Source of the DNA: an uncultured Ruminococcus sp.
Lineage (GTDB): Bacteria > Bacillota > Clostridia > Oscillospirales > CAG-272
Reading direction: 5' to 3'
Assembly: GCA_902782445.1 (NCBI GenBank)
Contig: CACZNC010000024.1
Location: 1-64,000, forward strand
Length of the DNA stretch: 64,000 nt
The notes below the pieces were generated by a model. It was not told the DNA's origin. It worked only from the letters and a program-made list of their open reading frames with translations, and did not search any database. A program made the translations under genes and the position numbers. Position 1 is the stretch's first letter. Every line of letters begins with the position of its first letter. Shown piece after piece: positions 8,389 to 19,045 of this stretch.

Positions 8389-8470
8389 TTTGACTTTCTC
8401 TGACTTTGACTTTGCCTGACCTTTGCGCTATAATGGGATCGCACGAAGGGCAAAGACAGTCAAAGTCAGA
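8389..8470 (+). promoter_or_regulatory. ctsR promoter with CtsR heptad operators
   Basis: TTGACT (8406-8411), a 17-nt spacer and TATAAT (8429-8434) make the promoter. Heptads of the CtsR type surround it: TTTGACT at 8389 and TCTGACT at 8399, then TTTGACT at 8405 and CCTGACC at 8415, each pair spaced 10 bp. An inverted AGTCAAA lies at 8458-8464, followed by AGTCAGA. The direct-repeat heptad with a 3-nt gap is the known CtsR box. The second pair covers the -35 hexamer, so autorepression is expected. Confidence 0.9.
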
Positions 8471-8497
8471 AAATCGCTCTTCGGGAGGAGGACGGCC

Positions 8498-8950
8498 ATG
8501 ATTCTGTCGGATCATATCGCCGCCATGATCGAAAAGATGCTCGAAGAGGGCGGCGGCAGCGCGGAAGTGAGGCGGAACGATCTCGCCCAGAAGATCGGAT
8601 GCGTCCCGTCCCAGATCAGCTATGTCATCACGTCCCGGTTCACTCCGGAGCGCGGCTACGTCACCGATTCGAGACGGGGCGGCGGCGGGTACATCCGCAT
8701 CGCGCGGGTCCAGATGAGCCGCAGCGGATACCTGATGCACTTCTTCCACGCAATCGGGACCACCCTGAGCGAACCGGAAGCCGCCGCGTATCTGAAAAGC
8801 CTCACCGACCGGGGCATCATGACGGAGCGGGAATCGAGACTGGCGATGCAGGCCATGTCCTCCGCGGCCCTCGAGACCTGTCCGGCGGAAAGACGGGACG
8901 CGCTGAGAGCGGAGATCTTCCGGCGGATGCTGATGATCTATATGATGTGA
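8498..8950 (+). CDS. ctsR: Transcriptional repressor CtsR
   Basis: CtsR represses clp and related protein-quality genes of Gram-positive bacteria and is released on heat or protein stress. At 150 aa it has the typical length. The winged helix-turn-helix is clear, with RRNDLAQKIGCVPSQISYVI followed by SRFTPERGYV and the family hallmark RRGGGGYIRI, the glycine-rich wing that senses heat and is the target of McsB in other species. The C-terminal dimer domain follows. ATG 8498 has GGAGGAGG just upstream. It is the first gene of ctsR-mcsA-mcsB-clpC, with its own operators in the promoter. Confidence 0.97.
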   Translation: MILSDHIAAMIEKMLEEGGGSAEVRRNDLAQKIGCVPSQISYVITSRFTPERGYVTDSRRGGGGYIRIARVQMSRSGYLMHFFHAIGTTLSEPEAAAYLKSLTDRGIMTERESRLAMQAMSSAALETCPAERRDALRAEIFRRMLMIYMM

Positions 8951-9015
8951 CCTCAGCCGGCGTTTGAACTTGTAAAATTGCAGTCCCATCCGGGGCTTGA
9001 TCGGAGGAACAGAGT

Positions 9016-9612
9016 ATGCTTTGCGAAAAATGCAGAAAAAATGAAGCGACGAATTTTTATCATGAGAACATGAACGGGAAGGTCCGTTCGATGCGGCTCT
9101 GCGCGGAGTGCGCGAAATCCCTCGAGGAGAGCGGGGAGCTGCCGAAGCTGAACGCGGACAAGTTCTTCGAGGACTTCGATTTCTTCGACGAGCCCTTCTT
9201 CCAGAATCCCGTGAAGACCCTGAACAGCCTCTTCTCCGGCTTCTTCGGCGGGGAAAAGGCATTAGGTTCCGGGAATCCCACCGGGGAGGAGAAGACGGCC
9301 GAGAAGAAATGCGAGGGATGCGGATCCACCCTGCGCGACTTCGCCACCAGAGGCGCGGGATGCCCGAAGTGCTTCGAGACCTTTGCCGAAGAACTGGCGC
9401 CCACCGTCAGCAGAGCCCACGGCAGGACGGTCCACACCGGACGCGCCCCGGCCAAATTCCGCGACCGGATCGAAACGAAGCGCAAGATCGAAGCCCTCGT
9501 CGAAGAACAGCGCGAGGCCGTGAAGAACGAGGATTTCGAGCGGGCCGCCGAGATCCGGGACGAGCTGAAAAAACTGCGCGCCGCCGAACCGAACGAAGCG
9601 GCGGAAGCATGA
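9016..9612 (+). CDS. mcsA: Zinc-binding UVR-domain protein McsA
   Basis: McsA is the zinc-binding partner and activator of the arginine kinase McsB. The 198-aa sequence has a first zinc site, CEKCRKNEATNFY...LCAEC (residues 3-36), a Phe/Asp-rich linker, and a second pair CEGCG...CPKC (about 99-121). The C-terminal UVR motif (KIEALVEEQREAVKNEDFER) covers about residues 157-190 and is the usual contact to Clp ATPases. A ribosome site GGAGGAACAG precedes the ATG. It is the second gene of the ctsR operon, 65 nt after ctsR and about 30 nt before mcsB. Confidence 0.93.
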   Translation: MLCEKCRKNEATNFYHENMNGKVRSMRLCAECAKSLEESGELPKLNADKFFEDFDFFDEPFFQNPVKTLNSLFSGFFGGEKALGSGNPTGEEKTAEKKCEGCGSTLRDFATRGAGCPKCFETFAEELAPTVSRAHGRTVHTGRAPAKFRDRIETKRKIEALVEEQREAVKNEDFERAAEIRDELKKLRAAEPNEAAEA

Positions 9613-9644
9613 GCGGGCGGATCTGAGTGAAAGGAGCAATCAGT

Positions 9645-10661
9645 ATGTGGTATAAAATGGAAGGAAAGGACAGCGACGTCGTATTGAATTCCCGCGTCGC
9701 CCTGTCGAGAAATCTTGAGGATATCCCCTTTGCCGACCGCATGACGGAGGAGCAGGCTTCGGCCCTCGTGGAGCGGATGAAGAATATCTACCGCGCCGAC
9801 GCCGGATGGAGCTTCACCGATCTCTCATCCGCCGGGGAGGAACAGAAGCGCGCGATGGCGGAACAGCGGATCCTGCCCGCCGACATGATCGGGAAGAAAT
9901 CCCCCGCCGCCGTTTTCCAGAACGAGGACTACACTGTCGCCGTCGTCGTGGGCGGTGCGGATCACGTGCGGATCGAAGCGGTCGCCCCCGGGAACAATCT
10001 GACCGCCGCCCTCGAAAAAGCCTTCGACGCGGAAGCCCTCCTCGACGAAAACGCGCCCATCGCCTTCGCCGAGCAGTTCGGCTACGTCACCCGCAATCCC
10101 GAACTTCTCGGGACCGGGATGCGCGCCTCCGTCTCCGTCCATCTGCCCCTCTGCACCGAGACCGGCTGGATGGCAAGAGCGGCGTTCCGCATGGCGAGGG
10201 AGGGGATCTCGGTCCGCTCCGCCGACGGGTCCGGTCCCGCCACCTGCGTCTACCGCGTCTCCAACCGCGAGACGATGGGCATGAGCGAGGAGGAGATCGC
10301 AAAGGCCGTCACCGAAGCCGCGGAAAAGCTCGTCGGACGGGAGCGCGAATACCGGGAAGCCCTCGGGGAAGACAGACGGGAAGATCTCGCCGAATCCGTG
10401 CGCCGCGTATACGGTATGCTGCTCTACGCCGGAGCCCTCGCCCCCTCCGAATTCGTCTCCGCCTATTCAGACATGCGGATGGCGGCCGCTATGAACCTCG
10501 TCGATCTGCCGGTCCCGCTGGCGGACGAAGCGCTGTTCACCTGTCTGCCCCACACGCTGGCCGCCGCGGAGGAAGGGAAGAGCGGAAGAGAGCTTGACCG
10601 GGCAAGAGCGGTTCGGGTAAAGGAGATCCTGAGCCGCGCCGGAATGGCGAACCGGGAATAA
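9645..10661 (+). CDS. mcsB: McsB-like phosphagen-kinase-fold protein (possibly catalytically altered)
   Basis: By position and overall sequence this is McsB, the protein-arginine kinase that marks proteins for ClpC. At 338 aa it is close to the family length. The frame of conserved blocks is present: NSRVALSRNL, DHVRIE, LGTGMRASVSVHLP, VYRVSNRETMGMSEEEI. Several positions that are nearly fixed in McsB differ. The block that reads SCPTNxGTG in Bacillus is TRNPELLGTG here, so the active-site Cys is Asn. NEEDH is GGADH. The GEGSEA loop is SADGSGPA. One Arg of SRIRLAR is Ala. The C-terminal phospho-arginine-docking region (RELDRARAVR) looks kept. Comparison is from memory of the Bacillus protein. 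The ATG at 9645 follows AAAGGAG. Confidence 0.85.
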   Translation: MWYKMEGKDSDVVLNSRVALSRNLEDIPFADRMTEEQASALVERMKNIYRADAGWSFTDLSSAGEEQKRAMAEQRILPADMIGKKSPAAVFQNEDYTVAVVVGGADHVRIEAVAPGNNLTAALEKAFDAEALLDENAPIAFAEQFGYVTRNPELLGTGMRASVSVHLPLCTETGWMARAAFRMAREGISVRSADGSGPATCVYRVSNRETMGMSEEEIAKAVTEAAEKLVGREREYREALGEDRREDLAESVRRVYGMLLYAGALAPSEFVSAYSDMRMAAAMNLVDLPVPLADEALFTCLPHTLAAAEEGKSGRELDRARAVRVKEILSRAGMANRE

Positions 10662-10929
10662 GCCACACGAACGCCGCAAAGAAGTTTTCGTCCACCTGTC
10701 TTGAAAGACGGTATGCCGCGGCGTCCTGACCCGAAGTCAAGAGAACCCGGAACGCCCGGGAGAAAAGAACAGCGAATAATCTGTACGGTTATATAGAAAG
10801 AACATACCTCATCCAAATTTCGACATCACCGAAACAAACACCCCATCGGAAACAGGACTGCCGTATCTCACCGCTTCGGGCGGACAGTGCGGCAGCCCGC
10901 GTCGTTTCGAAAGGAGCAGAACGGAATTC
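10662..10929. other. mcsB-clpC gap (268 bp)
   Basis: The gap is longer than usual inside this operon. I find no open frame with a ribosome site, no convincing CtsR heptad pair and no strong promoter, though TTATATAG near 10790-10797 is a weak -10 candidate. A good GAAAGGAG site lies just before the clpC start. Confidence 0.4.
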
Positions 10930-13431
<2,502 letters not shown>

Positions 13432-13448
13432 CCGTAATGCCGCATTTT

Positions 13449-13494
13449 CCGCCGTCTCCGTCCCGCGCAGAGCAGGATCGGGCGGCGGTTTTTT
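13449..13494 (+). terminator. Intrinsic terminator of the ctsR-clpC operon
   Basis: CCGCCG (13449-13454) pairs with CGGCGG (13483-13488), supported by inner GTCCC/GGGC pairs, and is followed by TTTTTT (13489-13494). Confidence 0.8.
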
Positions 13495-13548
13495 CCGTTC
13501 CCCGGACAAATTTCGGGGAAATGATCCCGGGTTTTTTCCGCTTTTGCC

Positions 13549-13577
13549 TTGTAACTTTCCGCCTATTATGGTATAAT
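13549..13577 (+). promoter_or_regulatory. Promoter for ftsK-tmk
   Basis: TTGTAA (13549-13554), a 17-nt spacer and TATAAT (13572-13577) with an upstream TGG that gives an extended -10. Confidence 0.85.
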
Positions 13578-13734
13578 ATACATTGGCATTGTCTCCCCGC
13601 GCGAATTTCAGGACGGCAGAGCGGCGTTTTTTCCCGTTCCCGTCCGATCCCGATAGATGGTCAGCCCTGCCCCGAACGGTGTCGGAACCGCCGTTCACGA
13701 TTTCAGTACCGGCGCACGCCGAGAAGGAAGCGAA

Positions 13735-16700
13735 ATGCCTCAGAAAAAAACCACCGCGGGTTCCGGCCGCAGAAAATCCGGAAAACCGAAAACCCCGGCG
13801 AAAAAGAGCGCGAAGTCCGAGAACTCCTTTCTGCCCCAGATCACCCCGCTGATCCTCGCGGCTGCCGCGGTCCTCATCGCCGTCTGCGTGATCGTGGATC
13901 AGGGCGTGGTCGGGCACGGACTCCGGGACGTCCTCGCCGGTCTGTTCGGAGGAGCCGTCTACGCCCTTCCCGTTCTGCTCCTCATCCGCGCGATCTTTCT
14001 GCGCCGGGACCGGGAGGAGGGACGCGCGTTCAGCCGGTCGGTCTCTGCCTGCGCGTTCGCCGTCTGCTTCGCCATGCTGCTCCACGTTCTCGCCTCCGAT
14101 CCGATCTCCGCGAAACAGCCCGTGGACCCCGGACAGTATTACGACGCCGGAAAGCTCCTCGCGGGGGGCGGAGCGGTCGGCGGGATCCCCGGACAGCTTC
14201 TGCTCGAAGGCTTCGGGCGGGTGTTCGGGCTGATCGTGCTCATCTCCGCGCTCCTCTTCGTCGGACTCTACATCGCGGGGGTCTCTCCCCGGGGCGTCGC
14301 CGTAGCGGTCGCCTATCACGCGGACCGGCTGATCGAAGCCTGCAAAGCCCGCCGCGCCGCCGAAAAGGAAAAGCGCGAACAGAGCGGCCCCTCCCGCAGC
14401 CAGGTGAAGGAGGAGGAATATCTCGGCTATCTCCGCGAAAAGCGTGCAAGGGAACGGGAGGCGAAGATCGGAGCCCGCGATGCCGTCCAGCCCTCCCCGG
14501 CGAAGAAGCCGAAGAACGGACAGAAGACCGGCCCCGCCCAGATCCCGATGAACACGGAGGCCGCGGGACGCACCGGCGAGATCTTCCACGTGAAGAAACG
14601 CCGCCTGACCGAGCTCGACGTCCCGGTCTCCGGCCCCTCCCCCGAACCGGAAAAGAAGGACGAACACCTCATCGGGATCACGGGACGCCCGGACTCCGGC
14701 AATCGTGGATCCGAAGCCGATCCAGACACCGGATGGGCCTCCGACGCGTTCCGGGCTCCCGACGACCTCACCGATCCCGTGCAGGCCGAACTCGCTTCCG
14801 CCGACGCGGACAGCGAAGCCGTAGACGAGAAGATCTTCGACGAGGTCATGAGGCGAAACCGGGAGAAAAACGGCTCGGGCAGAAAGACCGGCGGGAACTC
14901 CGATCCCGCGTCCCTCCCCGCGGCAAAGGTCCAGACCGTGGTGAGCGGAGGCGTCCCGATCCCGGAGAACAACGTCCCCCGCTCCTCCTCCGCCTCTTCC
15001 GCTCCTGTTTCCGAAAAGAAGAACGCCGGAAAACCCGCCGGATCCGAACGCAGGGGACCCGCCATCAGCGAGGACGCCTTCGCCGCGGATTTCGGACCCG
15101 ATCCGGAGCCCGAGAACGATTTCAACGACGCCGGGGAGACCGGGGACGAGGGATTCGACAGCTATGAGGGCATCGACGAAGCAGTCGCGGCGGCCGCCCT
15201 TGAAAACATCCGCCATCGGAAAGATCACGCCCAAAAAACGAAGCCCGCGGATTCCGCTCCGAAGCCGAAGAAACCCGATTCCCCCGCTCCGGACGACACC
15301 TCCACCTCCGCCCTTGTCACGGGGATGGCCGGTGACGGGGACAATATCTCCGACATTTTCCTCAATCCCGAGGACGCGGCCCTGCTCGACAAACTTTCGG
15401 AGCAGTACAGGAATCCACTGGAAGTGAAGCGCGAGACCGTATCGGCCCCCGAACCGCCGAAGCCCGCCGCCCCCGCCGCCCTTCCGTACCGCTTCCCGCC
15501 CCTGGATCTTCTGACCGAGGATCCCGGCGGGGTGAGCGAGAACATCCGGGACGAGCTTCAGGAGAACGCCGTCAAGCTGGTGGACACCCTGAAATCCTTC
15601 CGGGTCAACACCAAAATCGAAAACATCTCCCGGGGCCCGACCATCACCCGCTACGAACTGGTGCCGGAGCCGGGGACCAAGGTGCGCTCCATCACCAATC
15701 TGGTGGACGATATCGCCCTGAACCTCGCCACCACCGGCGTCCGCATCGAGGCCCCGATCCCGGGCAAATCCGCCGTGGGCATCGAGGTGCCGAACAAGAA
15801 GCGGACCACGGTGCATCTGCGGACCCTTCTCGAAACGGAGGCCTTCCAGAACGCGAAGAGCCGCCTGACCGTCGCGCTGGGCGAGGACGTGGCCGGGGAC
15901 GCCGTGTACTTCGATATCGGAAAAATGCCCCACCTTCTGATCGCGGGCACCACCGGATCCGGCAAATCCGTCTGCATCAACACGATCATCATGAGCCTGC
16001 TCTACAAGGCCAGCCCGGACGACGTGAAAATGATCCTCGTGGACCCGAAGAAGGTGGAACTGAACATCTACAACGGGATCCCCCACCTGCTGGTCCCCGT
16101 CGTCAGCGAACCGAAGAAGGCCGCCGGAGCCCTGTCCTGGGCCGTGAGCGAGATGGAACGCCGCTACGAGGTGATCGAGGACGCCGGAAAGCGCAACATC
16201 GGGGAGTACAACAAACTGGCCTCGGCCAATCCCGATTACGAATACCTCCCCTCCATCGTCATCATCATCGACGAGCTCGCCGACCTCATGATGACCGCCC
16301 CCGACGACGTGGAGGATTCCATCTGCCGCATTGCCCAGAAAGCGAGAGCCGCCGGGATGTACCTTATTGTCGGGACCCAGCGTCCGTCCGTGGACGTCAT
16401 CACCGGCCTCATCAAGGCGAACATCCCCTCCCGCATCGCCTTCCGCACCTCCAACCAGGTGGACAGCCGCACGATCATCGACATCGGATCCGCGGCGAAC
16501 CTCATCGGCATGGGCGATATGCTCTTCGCTCCCGTCGGGGCCATGAAGCCGAGCCGGGTGCAGGGCGCCTTCGTCTCGGAAGACGACGTGCTCGAGGCCG
16601 TCACCTACATCCGCACGGAAAACAACGTCGCCGAGGGCTACGACGACGAGATCGTCAACCAGATCGAACGGGAGGCCCAGAAATGCGGGACCTCCAAGAA

Positions 16701-16995
16701 GGGAGCCGGAGGAGCCTCCGCCGACGAGAGCGATTTCGCCGACTCCGGGGACGAGGATCCCATGCTGAATCCCGCCATCGAAGTCGCCCTGGACGCCGGG
16801 AAGATCTCCACCTCCCTGATCCAGCGCAAGCTCAAGCTCGGATACGGACGCGCCGCAAAGCTCATCGACCGCATGGAACAGCTGGGATACGTCTCCGCTC
16901 CCAACGGCCCCCATCCGCGGGAAGTCCGGCTCACCCGCTCCGAATGGCAGGAGATCAAGCTCCGCGGAGGGGACGAGCCGCCGTTCGATCTCTGA
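13735..16995 (+). CDS. ftsK: DNA translocase FtsK/SpoIIIE
   Basis: This membrane-anchored hexameric motor pumps chromosomal DNA through the division or sporulation septum. The 1086-aa protein starts with a basic tail (about 1-35), then hydrophobic membrane segments up to about residue 205 (for example LILAAAAVLIAVCVIV and LIVLISALLFVGLYIAGV). A disordered linker rich in Lys, Pro and Asp spans about 210-580. The motor follows with Walker A GTTGSGKSV (Lys744), Walker B IVIIIDELADLM and the FtsK-gamma winged helix (about 1000-1075) that reads polarity signals in DNA. ATG 13735 is preceded by GAAGGAAG. tmk follows after 23 nt. FtsK and SpoIIIE cannot be separated by sequence here. Confidence 0.93.
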   Translation: MPQKKTTAGSGRRKSGKPKTPAKKSAKSENSFLPQITPLILAAAAVLIAVCVIVDQGVVGHGLRDVLAGLFGGAVYALPVLLLIRAIFLRRDREEGRAFSRSVSACAFAVCFAMLLHVLASDPISAKQPVDPGQYYDAGKLLAGGGAVGGIPGQLLLEGFGRVFGLIVLISALLFVGLYIAGVSPRGVAVAVAYHADRLIEACKARRAAEKEKREQSGPSRSQVKEEEYLGYLREKRAREREAKIGARDAVQPSPAKKPKNGQKTGPAQIPMNTEAAGRTGEIFHVKKRRLTELDVPVSGPSPEPEKKDEHLIGITGRPDSGNRGSEADPDTGWASDAFRAPDDLTDPVQAELASADADSEAVDEKIFDEVMRRNREKNGSGRKTGGNSDPASLPAAKVQTVVSGGVPIPENNVPRSSSASSAPVSEKKNAGKPAGSERRGPAISEDAFAADFGPDPEPENDFNDAGETGDEGFDSYEGIDEAVAAAALENIRHRKDHAQKTKPADSAPKPKKPDSPAPDDTSTSALVTGMAGDGDNISDIFLNPEDAALLDKLSEQYRNPLEVKRETVSAPEPPKPAAPAALPYRFPPLDLLTEDPGGVSENIRDELQENAVKLVDTLKSFRVNTKIENISRGPTITRYELVPEPGTKVRSITNLVDDIALNLATTGVRIEAPIPGKSAVGIEVPNKKRTTVHLRTLLETEAFQNAKSRLTVALGEDVAGDAVYFDIGKMPHLLIAGTTGSGKSVCINTIIMSLLYKASPDDVKMILVDPKKVELNIYNGIPHLLVPVVSEPKKAAGALSWAVSEMERRYEVIEDAGKRNIGEYNKLASANPDYEYLPSIVIIIDELADLMMTAPDDVEDSICRIAQKARAAGMYLIVGTQRPSVDVITGLIKANIPSRIAFRTSNQVDSRTIIDIGSAANLIGMGDMLFAPVGAMKPSRVQGAFVSEDDVLEAVTYIRTENNVAEGYDDEIVNQIEREAQKCGTSKKGAGGASADESDFADSGDEDPMLNPAIEVALDAGKISTSLIQRKLKLGYGRAAKLIDRMEQLGYVSAPNGPHPREVRLTRSEWQEIKLRGGDEPPFDL

Positions 16996-17018
16996 TTCCG
17001 TCTGACGGAGGAAAAACC

Positions 17019-17690
17019 ATGTCAAAACTGATCGTTCTCGAGGGTCTCGACGGAGCGGGGAAGGGGACCCAGACAGCACTGCTCGCCGACCGCCTGAGAG
17101 GGGAGGGACGCTATGTCCGCACCCTCGAATTCCCGGATTACAAATCCGAAGGCTCCGCCCTCGTGCGGATGTACCTCGGCGGAAAATTCGGTTCTGATCC
17201 CGCGGACACCAACGCCTACGCCGCCTCCATGTTCTTCGCCGCCGACCGGTACGCCTCCTTCGCGTCCGACTGGCGGGGGGATTACCTGCGGGACGACGCC
17301 GTCATCCTCGCTAACCGCTACACCACCGCCAACGCCTACCACCAGCTCTCGAAACTGCCCCGGGAGGAGTGGGACGCCTTTCTCGCGTGGCTCTGGGATT
17401 TCGAGTTCACAAAGCTCGGTTTGCCCGCGCCCGACCGGGTCCTGCTCCTCGACATGCCGGAGCGTGTGTCCTCGGCCCTCGTGAAACGCCGCTCCGAAGA
17501 GACGGGCCGCGCTGCCGACATCCACGAGCGGGACGGGGAATATCTCAAAAGATGCAGGACAGCCGCCGCATACGTCGCCCGAAAATGCGGCTGGACGGTG
17601 ATCCCCTGCGCCGGGGAGGACGCTCTTCTGCCCGACTCCCGGGAAGAGATCGCCGGACGAGTCTACGAAGCGGCGCGGGATCTGTTCTGA
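17019..17690 (+). CDS. tmk: Thymidylate kinase
   Basis: It phosphorylates dTMP to dTDP with ATP in DNA precursor synthesis. At 223 aa it has the P-loop LEGLDGAGKGTQ (residues 7-18), the dTMP-binding motif FPDY near residue 39, and the ANRYTTANAYHQ region corresponding to the usual DRY motif, here NRY. The lid region has KRRSEETGRAADIHE. The ribosome site ACGGAGGAAAAACC precedes the ATG. It is co-transcribed with ftsK. The P-loop and FPDY context resemble the eukaryotic-like or clostridial branch more than E. coli Tmk. Confidence 0.9.
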   Translation: MSKLIVLEGLDGAGKGTQTALLADRLRGEGRYVRTLEFPDYKSEGSALVRMYLGGKFGSDPADTNAYAASMFFAADRYASFASDWRGDYLRDDAVILANRYTTANAYHQLSKLPREEWDAFLAWLWDFEFTKLGLPAPDRVLLLDMPERVSSALVKRRSEETGRAADIHERDGEYLKRCRTAAAYVARKCGWTVIPCAGEDALLPDSREEIAGRVYEAARDLF

Positions 17691-17732
17691 CAGGGATCCC
17701 GTCAGATTCGGCGTTTTTCCTCCTTTTTTTCC
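17686..17732 (+). terminator. Weak terminator after tmk
   Basis: TCTGAC-AGGGATCCC-GTCAGA (17686-17706) forms a short hairpin overlapping the tmk stop. Two T-rich tracts follow (17715-17732), but not immediately. Confidence 0.4.
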
Positions 17733-17797
17733 AAAAGGCAAGAAAAAAACGCATCATTGTTTATGATTTGTTAATCGCTTCGGAGCCGGAAGTATGG

Positions 17798-17803
17798 TAT
17801 AAT
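17798..17803 (+). promoter_or_regulatory. Extended -10 promoter for the DJ-1 operon
   Basis: TATGGTATAAT carries TGG directly before TATAAT (17798-17803), the extended -10 pattern. No good -35 lies at 17 nt. Confidence 0.55.
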
Positions 17804-17862
17804 ATCCTTGACTGACCATATAATGAAAAGGAGAGCGGAACGCCGGTTTCCGCAGAACTGCC

Positions 17863-18438
17863 ATGATACTCGTGTTTTTGGCCGACGGATTTGAGGAAAT
17901 CGAAGCGCTGACGCCGGTGGATATCCTGAGACGGGCGGGCTTCGACGTAAAGACCGCCGCGGTGGGAAAACCGGAAGGCGAACGCGTCGTGACCGGGTCC
18001 CACGGGATCCCCGTGACGGCGGACGCCCGGGCGGAGGACTTTCTCGGCGCGGACCGGATCCCCGAGGCCGTCGTATTCCCAGGCGGCATGCCCGGCGCGA
18101 AGCATCTCGACGAAGACAAAACGGCGGACGCGATCCTCGCCCGGTGCGCCGCGGATGAGACCTGCGTGATCGGCGCGATCTGCGCGGCTCCGATGGTGCT
18201 CGGGCACAGAGGACTTTTGGACGGAAAACGGGCCTGCTGCTACCCCGGCTTCGAGAAGGAGCTCAGAGGGGCTGAGGTCGTTCCCGCAAACTCCGACGCC
18301 GGAAGAACGGTGACGGACGGGCGGATCGTGACCGGATGCGGCATGGGCGCGGCGACGGAATTCTCGCTGGCCCTCTTGAAAATCCTGAAAGGAGAAGACG
18401 CGGCGGAAGCTCTCCGGTCCGCGGTGCTTGCGAAATGA
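17863..18438 (+). CDS. DJ-1/PfpI family protein
   Basis: The 191-aa protein has the DJ-1 flavodoxin-like fold: VFLADGFEEIEALTPVDILRRAG at the start with the conserved Glu of FEEIE, PGGMPGA in the middle and the nucleophile-elbow Cys in IGAICAAPMVL. YajL/DJ-1 members act as deglycases, chaperones or redox sensors, and the exact role cannot be told from sequence. No strong ribosome site lies right before ATG 17863, but homologues begin at this residue. The stop overlaps the start of the next gene (ATGA). Confidence 0.88.
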   Translation: MILVFLADGFEEIEALTPVDILRRAGFDVKTAAVGKPEGERVVTGSHGIPVTADARAEDFLGADRIPEAVVFPGGMPGAKHLDEDKTADAILARCAADETCVIGAICAAPMVLGHRGLLDGKRACCYPGFEKELRGAEVVPANSDAGRTVTDGRIVTGCGMGAATEFSLALLKILKGEDAAEALRSAVLAK

Positions 18439-19043
18439 TCAAGAAACAGAAAGACGATATCCGTGAAGAATACCGGGAAAAGAGACGCCAGATGCCCGAG
18501 GAGGAGAAATTCCGCCGGGACGAGGCGATCTGCAAGGCGGCGGCCGGACTGGTCTCCTTCCGCTACGCCGAATACGTCCTGCTCTACGCGGCGGCCTCGG
18601 ACGAGATCGACGTCTCCCCCATTGCCGAAATGGCTTTCGAGCGCGGCAAGAAGGTGCTCTTCCCCCGCTGCGACCGCAAGACCCACACCATGACCTATCA
18701 CACCGTAAATTCCCTCGACGAGCTTCAGGACGACGGCATGGGCGGCCTCGAACCCCCGGAGGAGAATCCGGTTTACGACGCGGAGAACGAGACGGCGGGG
18801 GCGGTCTGCTTTGTGCCGGGCCTCGTCTACGACCGGGCGGGCTACCGTCTCGGCTACGGCAAGGGATTCTACGACCGCTATCTCTCCGGCTTCTCCGGCT
18901 GCACCATCGGCGTGGTCTATTCCGACTATATCCTTCCCGAGGTGCCGCGGGGACGGTTTGACGTCACGGTGGATATCCTGCTCACCGAACGGGGCGTCAA
19001 GGTGACGAAGGACGCGGGGAAAACGCGCCCCGGAAAGGGCTGA
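18435..19043 (+). CDS. 5-formyltetrahydrofolate cyclo-ligase
   Basis: It converts 5-formyl-THF to 5,10-methenyl-THF with ATP. At 202 aa it has the N-terminal basic helix (KKQKDDIREEYREKRRQ), the Tyr/Asp strands (LLYAAASDEIDVSPI) and the signature around FVPGLVYDRAGYRLGYGKGFYDRYL, the family's nucleotide/substrate loop. It is translationally coupled to the DJ-1 gene by a 4-nt overlap, and two nt separate it from the next gene. Confidence 0.93.
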   Translation: MIKKQKDDIREEYREKRRQMPEEEKFRRDEAICKAAAGLVSFRYAEYVLLYAAASDEIDVSPIAEMAFERGKKVLFPRCDRKTHTMTYHTVNSLDELQDDGMGGLEPPEENPVYDAENETAGAVCFVPGLVYDRAGYRLGYGKGFYDRYLSGFSGCTIGVVYSDYILPEVPRGRFDVTVDILLTERGVKVTKDAGKTRPGKG

Positions 19044-19045
19044 TC

